Shown piece by piece: positions 10,403 to 21,123 of a DNA stretch of 64,000 nucleotides. The stretch lies in assembly GCA_014529385.2 (NCBI GenBank), contig CM043963.1, positions 81,370,412-81,434,411 of the forward strand, read 5' to 3'. Origin of the DNA: Adiantum capillus-veneris. Taxonomy: Eukaryota > Streptophyta > Polypodiopsida > Polypodiales > Pteridaceae. The notes under the pieces are model-generated. The model did no database searches. It saw only the letters and a list, made by a program, of their open reading frames with translations, and had not been told where the DNA came from. The position numbers were made by a program, and so were the translations under genes. The stretch's first letter is position 1; every line of letters starts with the position of its first letter.

Positions 10403-13400
10403 GTGACCTATGAGACCGAGTTACAATTGAAAATATGCTTTTGGAATTGTAATGGATACCCATGGAATGCGGGGGTTGGCATTGATGAACTAACAAGCAA
10501 AGCCGATGTTGTACTTCTTGTTGAAACTTGGGAGCATGATACACAAAGGATTAACGGCTTGGAGGATTACAATGTACATTCATTGATGTGGTCAAAGAAT
10601 CTCAAGCAACGAAGAGGACAAGGAGGGTTAGCATGTATGGTTAAGAAAGGATTGGAAGATTTTGTATCAATTGTGAAAGATGACAAGTACAAATGTTATG
10701 TATGGCTGAAAATTATGACACAAAAAAGAGCACCCATTTTTGTAGCCGGTTGCTACATTCCTCATCATGATTCTCCCTTTTATGCTTGCATGGATAGAGA
10801 TCAACCATTTTATGATTTGGAAGAGGACATTGCTTATTTCAAAGGTGAAGGTGATGTTATTGTATTTGGGGATATGAATGCTGGCACAAAAACATTGCAA
10901 CATGATACTCAACAATTTGATATGCCATACATTTCAAGGGAGTTGGAGGAAGTTCACTTGTATGATCGTACTTCAATGGATGAGAAAGAGCCGGATCACT
11001 ATGGAAAGTTACTTTTACACATGTGTAATAGCACGGGTATGATCATTGCCAATGATGTATCTTTGTGGAGTGTAAACAATGGATTTACATGTAGAAGACA
11101 TAATGGGGATAGTGTGATTGACTATATGCTACTCTCTGAAGCCATCATGTATCACATAAAGAGTTTTATGTTTGGTCAATGGACCCCGGAATCCGACCAT
11201 CGCACCTTATGTATTGACCTTTCATGTGGAGAAGCAACTAAGCATGATAATCTCAGCCAAAGGAAAGAGAAGTTATTACTATGTATGGATTTCAAACGGG
11301 CACCAATGTACATTGAAATGGTTGAGCAAAAATTATGGATGACAAAGATTCAATGTGATGCACCATTGGAAACTAAATGGGAAGCTTTCAAGAAAGCTAT
11401 TTGTTCTTGTGCGGAAGAATGCTTTGCCATAAAGCATCTCCATGGTATCAACAAAGATAGATCACACAAAAGGTGGTTTGATAAAGAATGTCAAGATGCT
11501 CGAAAGTCCTTGATAAAGCTTGATGCAATTATGGACAAAGACAACTATCAAATTCATTTGCATACATACAAGGCATTGATTTAAAAGAAGAGAAGAAGAT
11601 GGGAAGTAAAGCAACAAGAATTTCAAGTCCAAGAAAAGGCACATGCATGTGGAAGATTTTGGAGAAACTTGAGAGGCAAGCGGGTTGAGAATTTTGGTAA
11701 CTTGAGTCTAGAGGATATGTACACACATTGTAGGCAATTATATGAGCAAGAAAATACTAAAAAAATGCCATTTTATGGTTCACTCCCATGTATGCCGTCT
11801 TTTTTTGCTATTGAGGATGTATGCCACTTGGGCTTGAAAAGTTGGCCACTCGTAAAGCGGGAGATCTTCAAGGTATCAAGCCGGAGATGATCAAATGGAT
11901 GGGAGATTTTACCCATGAGTGGATGTGTGATATGTTCAACCTTGCACTTCAACATGGTATGCCTTATGATTGGAGTACTAATTGGGTTAAGCTTTTGCAT
12001 AAAGGAGGGGATGTAAAGAATGTAAACAACTACCGGACTATAATGATTGGGTCTCTTATGGCAAAGTTGTTTGGGTGCATAATGGAGATGAAATTGAGTG
12101 ATTGGGCTGAAGAGAATGACAAGCGTGCAAAGGGACAAGCGGGTTTTCGTCGATGCCATAGCACCATTGATCATCTTGTCACTCTTCGTGTTCTCATGGA
12201 GGAAAGTCGGTTGAAAGGCAAGCGATTGTATTGTTGTTTTGTGGACTTAAAGAAAGCCTTTGATATGATTCCACGTAACAATTTGTGGAGAAGGATGGAA
12301 GAACTCCAAGTGCCAAGTGAGTTTATGCTTGCGGTTTCTCGAATCTATGAGAAGGTGATTTGTCAATTGCGCATGGGAAGAGAAATTTCAGAAATTTTTG
12401 TAAGCACTATTGGGGTTAAAGAAGGATGTCCATTGTCACCAACTCTCTTTGGTCTATGCATAGATCAATTGGAACAAATGGTACTTGACTTTATGCAAGA
12501 AGAAGGCATTGAAAAGGTCACTATTTGCAATGCGGTAATCATGCTTTTGTTTTATGCGGATGATGTAGTGCTTCTAGCACACACTTTAGAAGATGCACAA
12601 AAGCTTATGGTTGTCCTTGAGAACTTTTGCTTGCATAGTGGGCTGATTGTAAATGAATCCAAAACAAAGGTTATGCTTGTGAAAACCAACCATAAGGAGA
12701 AGCCATGCATTGTGTACAACAACGAGACACTTGAAGTTGTTGAGAGCTTTAAGTACCTTGGCCTTGAGGTTCCATCCAATCACAAGTGGCATGAATGTGC
12801 TATGCGTCATTTGGAAGCGGGAAAGAGAGCATATTATGCATTTGAGAACATGTGTAATGCGGGAAACATCAAGTGTTGGGTTCTCAAGAAGTATCTTTTT
12901 GATGCATTGGTGACACCGGTTCTTCTTTATGGAGTTGAAGTGTGGGGCGGGAGCATCTCAAAGTCTACTTGGAAAGAGTTTGAGAATGTCCAAAAGCGTT
13001 TTCTTACAAACTTTCTCCAAGTTAAGACACAAACAACATATATGCTCCTACTTCTTGAGTCGGGATCTCTTCCAATTGAGGTTATGGGCATGGAAAGGGT
13101 TGTGGAGTACATGATAAAGATGCGTCAAAACCCCTCACATCGACTTCCTACAATTGCATGGGAAGCAAGCAAAAAAGTTCAAAAGACGCATAAAAGCAAG
13201 ATCTTGAGCACAGGATGGATGCAAGACATAAAGAAGTGGTTTGGGAGATGGGATGCATTACACTTGCTACATGATGCTTCAATTGACTCTCAAGTGAATG
13301 AAGCTTTTCTACAACGCCAATGTATTACGGCTTGGGAGAAATCCGGTGGGTCACGCTTCATACATTACACCACCTATATTGCCCCCAACTACAAAACCAT

Positions 13401-13797
13401 GTTCTTCGTTGAGAGAGGAAACCGTACTCACACTTACATGCTTGAGCCTATTCCCTTGTCCACGATACGCACTATCACAGCAATTCGGCTTAGCTCCCAT
13501 TTCCTTCGATGCGAGATAGGGCGTTGGGGTAATGGAGAAGAGTCAAATCGATTGTGCACATTATGCTCACTGCAAGTTCGAGAGTCTGAGTACCACACAC
13601 TACTAGAGTGCTCAGCTTTTGATCACATCCGAACTTGCTTCTCTCACATTTTCAGCCATAACTTAGACCTACACACTTTCCTCTCCCAGCCAAAGTGTGG
13701 GCTCTCCATTGCGACTCTCATCACTACAATTTTGGAGCATCGAGAGTCACTCATCAGCCATACACATACTACATCACATGTAACTTTGGTCCTATAG
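10403..13797 (+). pseudogene. LINE ORF2: APE endonuclease plus reverse transcriptase
   Basis: The endonuclease at 10403-11240 keeps the APE-family residues: Asn in CFWNCNG, Glu in LLVETWE, the GDMNA motif, the Asp of VIDYML and the final SDH. The reverse transcriptase follows, with GQAGFRRCHSTIDH, the block 2 Asp in VDLKKAFD, GCPLSPTLF and the catalytic FYADD near 12550. After a long C-terminal region a CX2C...HX4C knuckle lies at about 13557-13610. Two lesions break it: an in-frame TAA at 11582-11584, beyond which the same frame stays open to 11890, and a frameshift near 11815-11825 into the frame that reads on to 13797. Otherwise about 1,130 codons are continuous, so the copy is fairly young. 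The products would nick target DNA and copy the RNA in place. Confidence 0.9.
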
Positions 13798-13850
13798 GTC
13801 ATATTTGACCTCCGAGGATGATAATAAAATCTATCTATCTAATCTATCTC

Positions 13851-14525
<675 letters not shown>

Positions 14526-14548
14526 CATGCACAAACAGTACGAGACGT

Positions 14549-15684
14549 TGTCAGGAGTTTTTTGGAGAAAAGAATTGCGCATATGTACATATCCATGCAT
14601 GGTGCATCGAATAAAGTATTGCCCATTTTCTAGAGCCAGGTGGTTACGTGGGGCCCACATGTGTACAGGTAGGACAACATGTACATAGTGCATCGATTTT
14701 CACTATTACCAGTACCACTGTGTTTTTTCTATAATAAAGAAGAGTTGTTAGCGCGTAAAACTTCTCGAGGAAGCTATTTGCGGGCCGACGAGAAGAGGTA
14801 AGCAGGTGCGTCAGATGGCATCTAGTGGCACAGGAGGCCGAACGGGCTCAATACTTGCACGTGGATGAATACGGACACGACGTGGGTGTTTTCTTGTGAG
14901 AGTTATGCATAAAGGTCATCATTAGGACCAAGTTTTGGGGCCACTTCACGTGGTTGCGAGACGCATTATTGAAAAGAAATGAGTGCCAGGTGTGCGGATG
15001 ATGCAAAAAGGTGACAACTATGCACTGCGAGGTCAGTTTTTGGCCTGTTCGGGGTCCGTTTGAGGTCATCTAAAAGGCCAAGGGTGTCCAACTAATAAAG
15101 CTAAGTGTGGGAACTGTAAAAACAGAGAGAAGACTAGAAAAAACATGGAGAAGAGAGGAGGAACAGCCGAAGGTGTGTTTTTGGGGTTTTTGGAGCCTAT
15201 TTTGGTCGTAAATTGCTCATTCGATGTCGGATTTGAGCACTTTGACATTGTAGACTGGGGTTTTGGGCCGTTCCGGATGTGATGGCGCTGTCCATTTTGC
15301 CAAATTACTCACTATTTTTCTGCTGTTTTTGTTGTGTAAGTTTCTCCTATGAGCGAAGCTTCCGCTCCAATTTGTGATTGTATATGGTATCTTTTACCCA
15401 TATTGTGTGAGCTATTTGGCCCATTGGTGTTGGCCCAAGCTCAATTGTATCTAAACATCAGAAATTCTCCTCTTTTGAGATGAGTTTTTTGGGTGTGTGT
15501 GTGTGTGTCTGTGTGGAGTGGGCAAGTGGATAGTCCTTCTCCTCTCACTCCAGAGGTGTGTTCCCTGTCTCGGCCAGGTGTGTTGTGTAAGCCGAGTGGT
15601 GCCCCATAGTGTGTGTGTGTTTCTTCCCAAGAGTGTGTGTCGGGTAGTTATAGAGGCGTTCTGTGTGTTTCCATCCCACTCACA
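14549..15684 (+). repeat. 5' LTR (1,136 bp) of the gag-only element
   Basis: Matches 18286-19100 and 28856-29194 almost base for base, with scattered substitutions and a different GT-repeat length near 15495-15510. A TATA-like TATAATAAA lies at about 14731-14739. It carries the uninterrupted sequence at 15350-15370 that serves as the empty site for the nested transposon. Confidence 0.92.
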
Positions 15685-15690
15685 TTCTTT

Positions 15691-15708
15691 TGGCGCCCCC
15701 ACGGAGGA
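15691..15708 (+). other. Primer-binding site candidate
   Basis: TGGCGCCCCCACGGAGGA begins six bases after the LTR end. Starting with TGG fits a tRNA 3' CCA, and related TGGCGCC-starting sites occur in plant Ty3/gypsy elements. I cannot name the tRNA with certainty. The following ~980 bp (15709-16686) is a non-coding leader. Confidence 0.55.
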
Positions 15709-16686
15709 TCTTCTTTGAGTACTTTCTGCTTCGAGCTTCAAGCTTCGAGATTCGGGATTACAGGTCGCAGGTTGCAGATTACAGGTTACAAGGACAGGTA
15801 CAGGTACAGGTGATTCACACAGGTATAGGTAGCTGGAGTACAGTGATATACTAGTAGTGATGTCACTTGCAGTTGTTGTGGGTATGCATCACTTGGCGCC
15901 TGTTTGAGCGCATTGTCTGTTGTATTGTACGTTACTTGTGGAAACTGCCATTGTACGCATTTGTGGAGACATACTTGGGTTTTATTTGGCAGTCCCAGCC
16001 ATTTCTGAGACTTGGTCTGGAAGATAGTCATTTCTGAGACTTGACTATACGCGATTTTCATAAGTCTTCGTGTGAGGGTCGATAGCGTGAGGTTTTATTG
16101 AGCTGGGGGATTCTCAAATGTGGAGATCCTTTTGGGTGATACAGGTAGTTGGAGCACCCTTTTTGTGACCTTGCCATAGGCTATGTACTAGTGAGTCCTA
16201 TTTGATGCTTGGGTTCTATTGTTGACAGCTTATGCATACATATACAGTCTATATTTTGGGTTCACACTGCTCTACTTCTGGGGAAACTCTGCCAAAATTT
16301 TTCCAAGTTATGATGGCTGGTTTTTGGTCTTTTGAGCCATTTATGCTGTTATGCTGCTGAAATTTTGGCAAAGCAGAGGATAAGACAGGTGTGCTTTCTT
16401 GGGAGCTTCATGGTTGGCTTTGATGGATGATCAAAATGGCCCTCAATTCACTCCTTTTCATTTAACTCAGAGAATCCAGATAAATGTTCATGTGTCCACG
16501 AAGATTTTTTTCCAGCAGCGCATTGTCTTTATGTTCGGGCCAAGAAGATTAAGGGAGATACTGGAATGTCCTTTACCTATTGTAATTCCAATGATCAACT
16601 ACGAAAACTCATTTGATGTGCATGTGTTTGTCCTTATCTAAAGCTGAGATCCATTTAAGTTTCTGGGGATTGAGTAGTGAAAAGTT

Positions 16687-18247
16687 TTGGGTTCTTGCAC
16701 GTGTGTTCGAAGAGGTTCTCAAAGCATTGTAACTTGGGTAGCCATGGCTATCTCTTATCCAGAATTTCATGGAAGAAGTGGTGAAGATGCGGAAGACTTT
16801 CTGGAGCAAGTCGAGGTGGCATGCAGAAGCAACAATATGTGTGATGAGGAGAAGATTTTGAGGCTATTTGGATTGCTTTTGAAAGATGAGCCCCGTGCTT
16901 GGTTCATGGATTTGGAAGCTAAAGAAGAAGTGGCTTCTTCTTATGGTCTGAGTCTTGACAAGTTTATAGAAGCTTTTTTAGAGCGTTTCCAGGTTTTTGA
17001 AGATGCAAATGCAGTATGGAATGAGCTCAATGCTGTTAAGCAAGGTTCTTGTCAAGTTGTTGATGCCTATGTACGAGGTTTTACAGATTTATGGACTCAT
17101 TGGTGTGCTGCTCTTAAGGATGAGACCCCCCCCTTGTTCATTGAAGAAAAGTTCTTTTGTTGATGGTTTGTCACCTTGGTTGCGGTTCGAGGTTGAGTTG
17201 AAGAGGTCCGAGTCTTTTGAAGATGCGGTATGCATTGCAAAGCACAAGGAATGGAAGTTTAAGCGTCTTGAGGAACATGGTATCAGTACAGGTATGCATG
17301 TGCAAGATGGATTTGGCATGGAAGATGAAGTTAAGCCTAAGCAGGTGAAAAGTAGCCTATCCTATGATGTTTCTCGTTTCTTCCCAAGGTCTATTGTGAA
17401 GCGTAAAGAGGTCTTGCAGGTTGATAGGTTTATGGAAGAGCCTAAAGAGGTGAGTAATGCTTTGGATACAGGATTGAAAAGTCTTGAAGAGGATGCATTG
17501 GCTACTTGTGTACCTTGTGATTCTGGGTGTGAGTGTGAGGTTGAGGTTATTGATGATGAGCATGTATCTTTGGATACTAGTTCCTTGGGAATTAGGGAAG
17601 AGGGGAAGATTGAGAGCCATTTTGTGGATTTCTGGGATGTGGAGCCTGTTTTGAAGCCATATTTTGATGTATGTGCAGTGATTGAACCGATTTGTGAGCA
17701 TGATTGTGGTTTAGAGCAGGGATCTGTATTCTTGGAGACTGATGAACCCATGCTAGAAGCTATGGATAGTGGTGCTAGCCATGATTATGATGTGGATAAA
17801 GTTATGTGTGATGATGAGTATGCTTATGATGATGAGAAGGGGTTTGGCATATATGAGTCCAATCTCAGCTATGTGGATGCCTATACTAGGGATATGTGTA
17901 CTGCGGGGATACTTTTGTGCTTTGGATATCGACAACTTTACCTTCACACAATGCTTTTAGCTACTTTGGTGAATGATTTGCAAGTTGTTGCTATGGCTGG
18001 TGAAGCCAAGATGCTAGGTGATGAGTCACTTGAGTTGTCTCTATCGGTTGGGTTGAATGTGGCATGCAATATTTATGCTTTTGGAACTCCACACAGGGCG
18101 GATGTGTTAGTTGGATATGCCTATGGTGCATTTTGGTTGATTGTTGACAAATGTAGGTGTGGTGTTATGATTCTTCTTGTGAATCAGGCAATATGCCTTT
18201 GGCCTTTTGATCCAGGTGGAATGAATATCTCTTTTTGCTGTTGCTGA
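16687..18247 (+). pseudogene. Gag of the non-autonomous LTR element, with a frameshift
   Basis: The first part (16744-17150) is a Ty3/gypsy Retrotrans_gag capsid domain: YPEFHGRSGEDAEDFLEQVE, then ILRLFGLLLKDEPRAWF and FIEAFLERFQ in the expected order. A one-base frameshift near 17150 moves the frame to one that stays open to 18247. That second part finishes the capsid domain (SFVDGLSPWLRFEVELKRSE) and continues as a long acidic, Cys-containing tail with no recognisable enzyme and no zinc knuckle. The start at 16744 (MAISYPEF) fits the domain better than the upstream one at 16687. Gag would form the particle that packages the RNA. The frameshift could be a mutation; a programmed shift is possible but unsupported. 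Confidence 0.75.
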
Positions 18248-18263
18248 GCATGAATGCTCTAGT

Positions 18264-18285
18264 AGGCTAGGGGGTGGGCAAATTA
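18264..18285 (+). other. Polypurine tract of the gag-only element
   Basis: AGGCTAGGGGGTGGGCAAAT lies directly before the TGTCAGGAG start of the 3' LTR. This is the usual site for plus-strand priming and confirms the plus orientation. Confidence 0.8.
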
Positions 18286-19100
18286 TGTCAGGAGTTTTTT
18301 GGAGCAAAGAATTGCGCATATGTACATGTCCATGCATGGTGCATCGAGTAAAGTATTGCCCATTTTCCAGAGCCAGGTGGTTACGTGGGGCCCACATGTG
18401 TACATGTAGGACATCATGTACATAGTGCATCGATTTTCACTATTACCAGTACCACTATGTTTTTTCTATAATAAAGAGGAGTTGTTAGCACGTAAAACTT
18501 CTCGAGGAAGCTATCCATGGGCCGACGACATGAGGTAAGCAGGTGCGTCAGATGGCATCTAGTGGCACAGGAGGTCGAACGGGGTCAATACTTGCACATG
18601 GATGAATACGGACACAACGTGGTTGTTTTCTTGTGAGAGTTATGCAGAAAGGTCATCATTAGGACCACTTTTTGGGGCCACTTCATGTGGTTGCGAGACG
18701 CATTATTGAAAAGAAATGAGTGCCAGGTGTGCGGATGATGCAAAAAGGTAACAACTATGCACTGCGAGGTCAGTTTTTGGCTTGTTCGGGGTCCGTTTGA
18801 GGTCATCTAGAAGGCCAAGGGTGCCCAACTAATAAAGCTAAGTGTGGGAACTGAAAAAACAGAGAGAAGACCAGAAAAAACATGGAGAAGAGAGGAGGAA
18901 CAGCCGAAGGTGTGTTTTTGGGGTTTTTTGAGCCTGTTTTGGCCGTAAACTACTCATCCGAGGTCGGATTTGAGCACTTTGACATTGTAGACTGGGGTTT
19001 TGGGTCGTTCCGGACGCGATGGAACTGTCCATTTTTCCAAATTCCTCACTATTTTTCTTCTGTTTTTGCTGTGTAAGTTTCTCCTATGAGCGAAGCTTCC
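18286..19100 (+). repeat. 3' LTR of the gag-only element, left part
   Basis: The first 815 bp of the 3' LTR, closely matching 14549-15366. It breaks off at GCGAAGCTTCC, where the nested transposon begins. Confidence 0.92.
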
Positions 19101-19132
19101 CATTAGGGGAATTTTGAGGTCATTTTTGTGCC
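19101..19132 (+). repeat. Left terminal inverted repeat (32 bp)
   Basis: Begins CATTAGGGGAATTTTGA and ends TTTTTGTGCC. It matches the reverse complement of 28824-28855 at 30 of 32 positions. One more C/G pair of flanking target extends the symmetry. Confidence 0.95.
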
Positions 19133-19482
19133 TTTTAGCGTGTAGAGAGAGAGAGTGGTCTCAACCAATGGTTGAAGAGCTTCCGTTACGGAACCTCTAT
19201 TTTTGAAAACTCACAAAAAAAGAAAATATTTTATCTTTACCGTAACTTTGAGCTGGTAAATAGCAATGTAAACAAGTAAAAGTGCAAAGGCATTCAATAG
19301 CTGTCGCTTTTAGAAAGACGTACTTCTCATATTATATTGTTTTCATTTTGCACGTCGTCATCATAAAACAACGTTTGGATTCTATCTCATGATCTTTTCC
19401 AGATTTGAACCGTTTTTTGCACATTCTGCTTATTCTTCTCTTGAACTCAGGCTAAACTTCTCTGCTCATTTCTTTTTTCACC

Positions 19483-20787
19483 ATGGAATCTTCATCACGA
19501 TTAAAACGATCAAGAACTTCCATTGAAGCCATTGTCACTTACAACACGACTGATCAAAATGGAGAATGGATTCCAATAACTATACACAAAGGAACGTGGA
19601 TACTGATGCAACAGAACAAGAGAATAAAGTCTTCCACCAAAAACTCTTTCTTGGCGGGATGGAAGGGTATTGTTAAAGATTTCAGCTTTGGCGACAACAA
19701 AAAATCAATCAAAGAGGTGCTGGTGCAACATGTGTACATGCATAAAGATCTGCATATTGACTCAGAGAGTTCTGCTTTGCCATTACATAGACCAAACTGT
19801 AAGTCTCTTAACTTAAATCCTTATTTGTAATGCATGTTGTATAAGGTTATTTGTTGTACAGATTTGTATCCTTCAAACATTATGGAATGGCAGCCAGTAG
19901 AATGTGTTATAAATATTCTGGATGTGTGTCATGGATCAATTGGTGAAGAAATATACAAGGGAAGGACTAAGGGTTCATTGGCAGAGAATGGAATATTCTT
20001 CTTTGACCATTATTATGTTCCACCTAGAAGGACTGGAGAACTTGGAGCCACAACCAAGCTAGACTTGCCTGATTTCAAAAGTGGAGAATGGTCACTCCCT
20101 AGCTCAAATACAAGTGAGGGCTACATGTGCAAACTGTTTTGTGAGATTCAAAAGTGTTTGAAAGCAAACATAGCAAGCAAACAGAGTAGAATTTCTATAT
20201 TCATGCCCATTACAGTTTTTGTAGACTTCTTCTCTAATGCTGAAGTCAGAAAATCTAGAACAATGTTTTCAGTGAAGACTTTAGACTCAGCAAATGTACT
20301 TGAATTTGTGGATGAGGGTTGGAACACCAAAACAGTGAATGGAATCACTTGAAATGTGCAAGCTGGCTCAATTGCTTGCAAATACATGATAGGGACACAA
20401 AACTTCATTATGTCATTTTATTACAGAAGATGGCACTATGTTGGTGGTCAGCTAACTCCACTTGATCAAGACATGGAGGACTTCATTGACAGCCCAATAG
20501 AAGACATTGATATATGGGTAAACAATGAGCATCTGTCAATTGTAAAGATAAGAGGCATGTGTAGCTTACATCAATTGAGATTGGACCTGCAAAATGATGA
20601 AATTGAACTGCCCACAACATTCTGCTTTCAAATAAATGGTGGAAAGGTAACTGTTATCCCTAAAAGTCTCTTGTTCTCTTACTGGTTCTTTATTTAACTT
20701 GGACTGTTTTTGTAGGTATCAAAAAGGAATGAAAAGAGGCTACAGTGCAAGGACATCTTGGATGGCATTGTACATTTGGTGCCTTAA
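19483..20787 (+). pseudogene. Gene A: probable BAH-domain protein of the transposon, one nonsense codon
   Basis: Three exons are inferred: 19483-19798, 19862-20646 and 20716-20787, with GT..AG introns of 63 and 69 bp that keep the frame (390 residues if read through). The N-terminal ~160 residues look like a BAH domain: NGEWIPITIHKGTWILMQ, WKGIVKDFSF, a VQHVYMHKDL strand, then the diagnostic region YPSNIMEWQPVECVINILDV and FFFDHYYVPPR. BAH domains read histones and act in chromatin silencing or replication. The C-terminal ~120 residues are a second, unrecognised domain. A TGA at 20350-20352 interrupts exon 2 in frame, probably a mutated Trp codon since the frame continues without other breaks. 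The start lies about 380 bp from the left end of the transposon. Confidence 0.65.
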
Positions 20788-20803
20788 ACATCCTTCAAGG
20801 CAA

Positions 20804-20893
20804 TTTTGTAACACATGACCTGCAAGGATCTTATTTTGTATCAGATGACCTGCAAGGATCTTGTTTTGTATCACATGACCTGCAAGGATCTTA
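20804..20893. repeat. Three 30-bp tandem repeats between genes A and B
   Basis: TGACCTGCAAGGATCTT recurs with an exact 30-bp period (TGCAAGGATC at 20821, 20851, 20881), each unit followed by TTTGTAT-like sequence except the last. It lies just after the stop of gene A and may belong to its 3' untranslated region. A smaller array built on TTGGATACAAGTGGG follows at 21040-21110. Confidence 0.9.
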
Positions 20894-21123
20894 TTGAAAT
20901 AAAGATCTAAAAGGATATTTATTTTGTTATTGAAATGCAACTTTTCCAAACATCAATGATTTTACTTCAATGATTTGATTTTGTAACAGAGTCTTAAAAC
21001 AAGGTGATCAAAATGTATTCAATTTCAAATATTTGCAATTACATAGACAATTGGATACAAGTGGGCTATAGAATAGACAATTGGATACAAGTGGGAAGCT
21101 TGATACAAGTGGGCTACAAAAAG

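Larger units (their letters stand above)
10024..13850 (+). mobile_element. L1-type LINE retrotransposon, 5'-truncated
   Basis: Plus-strand non-LTR element with the end of ORF1, then ORF2 with an APE endonuclease, reverse transcriptase and a terminal zinc knuckle. The 5' end is missing: ORF1 begins within a CT microsatellite. The 3' end lies shortly after 13797, where the sequence becomes AATAAAATCTATCTATC and then CT-rich; this ATCT run may be the element's tail. I could not identify target-site duplications. Confidence 0.85.

Noticed and set aside
17758-17795. DSGASH-like motif in the gag-only element, recalling a retrotransposon aspartic protease
   Set aside because: It sits in a run of Asp/Tyr/Val with none of the surrounding protease strands, so I treat it as chance.
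20740-20949. Minus-strand ORF with a repeated KILAGH peptide
   Set aside because: It is only the reverse reading of the 30-bp tandem repeat after gene A.
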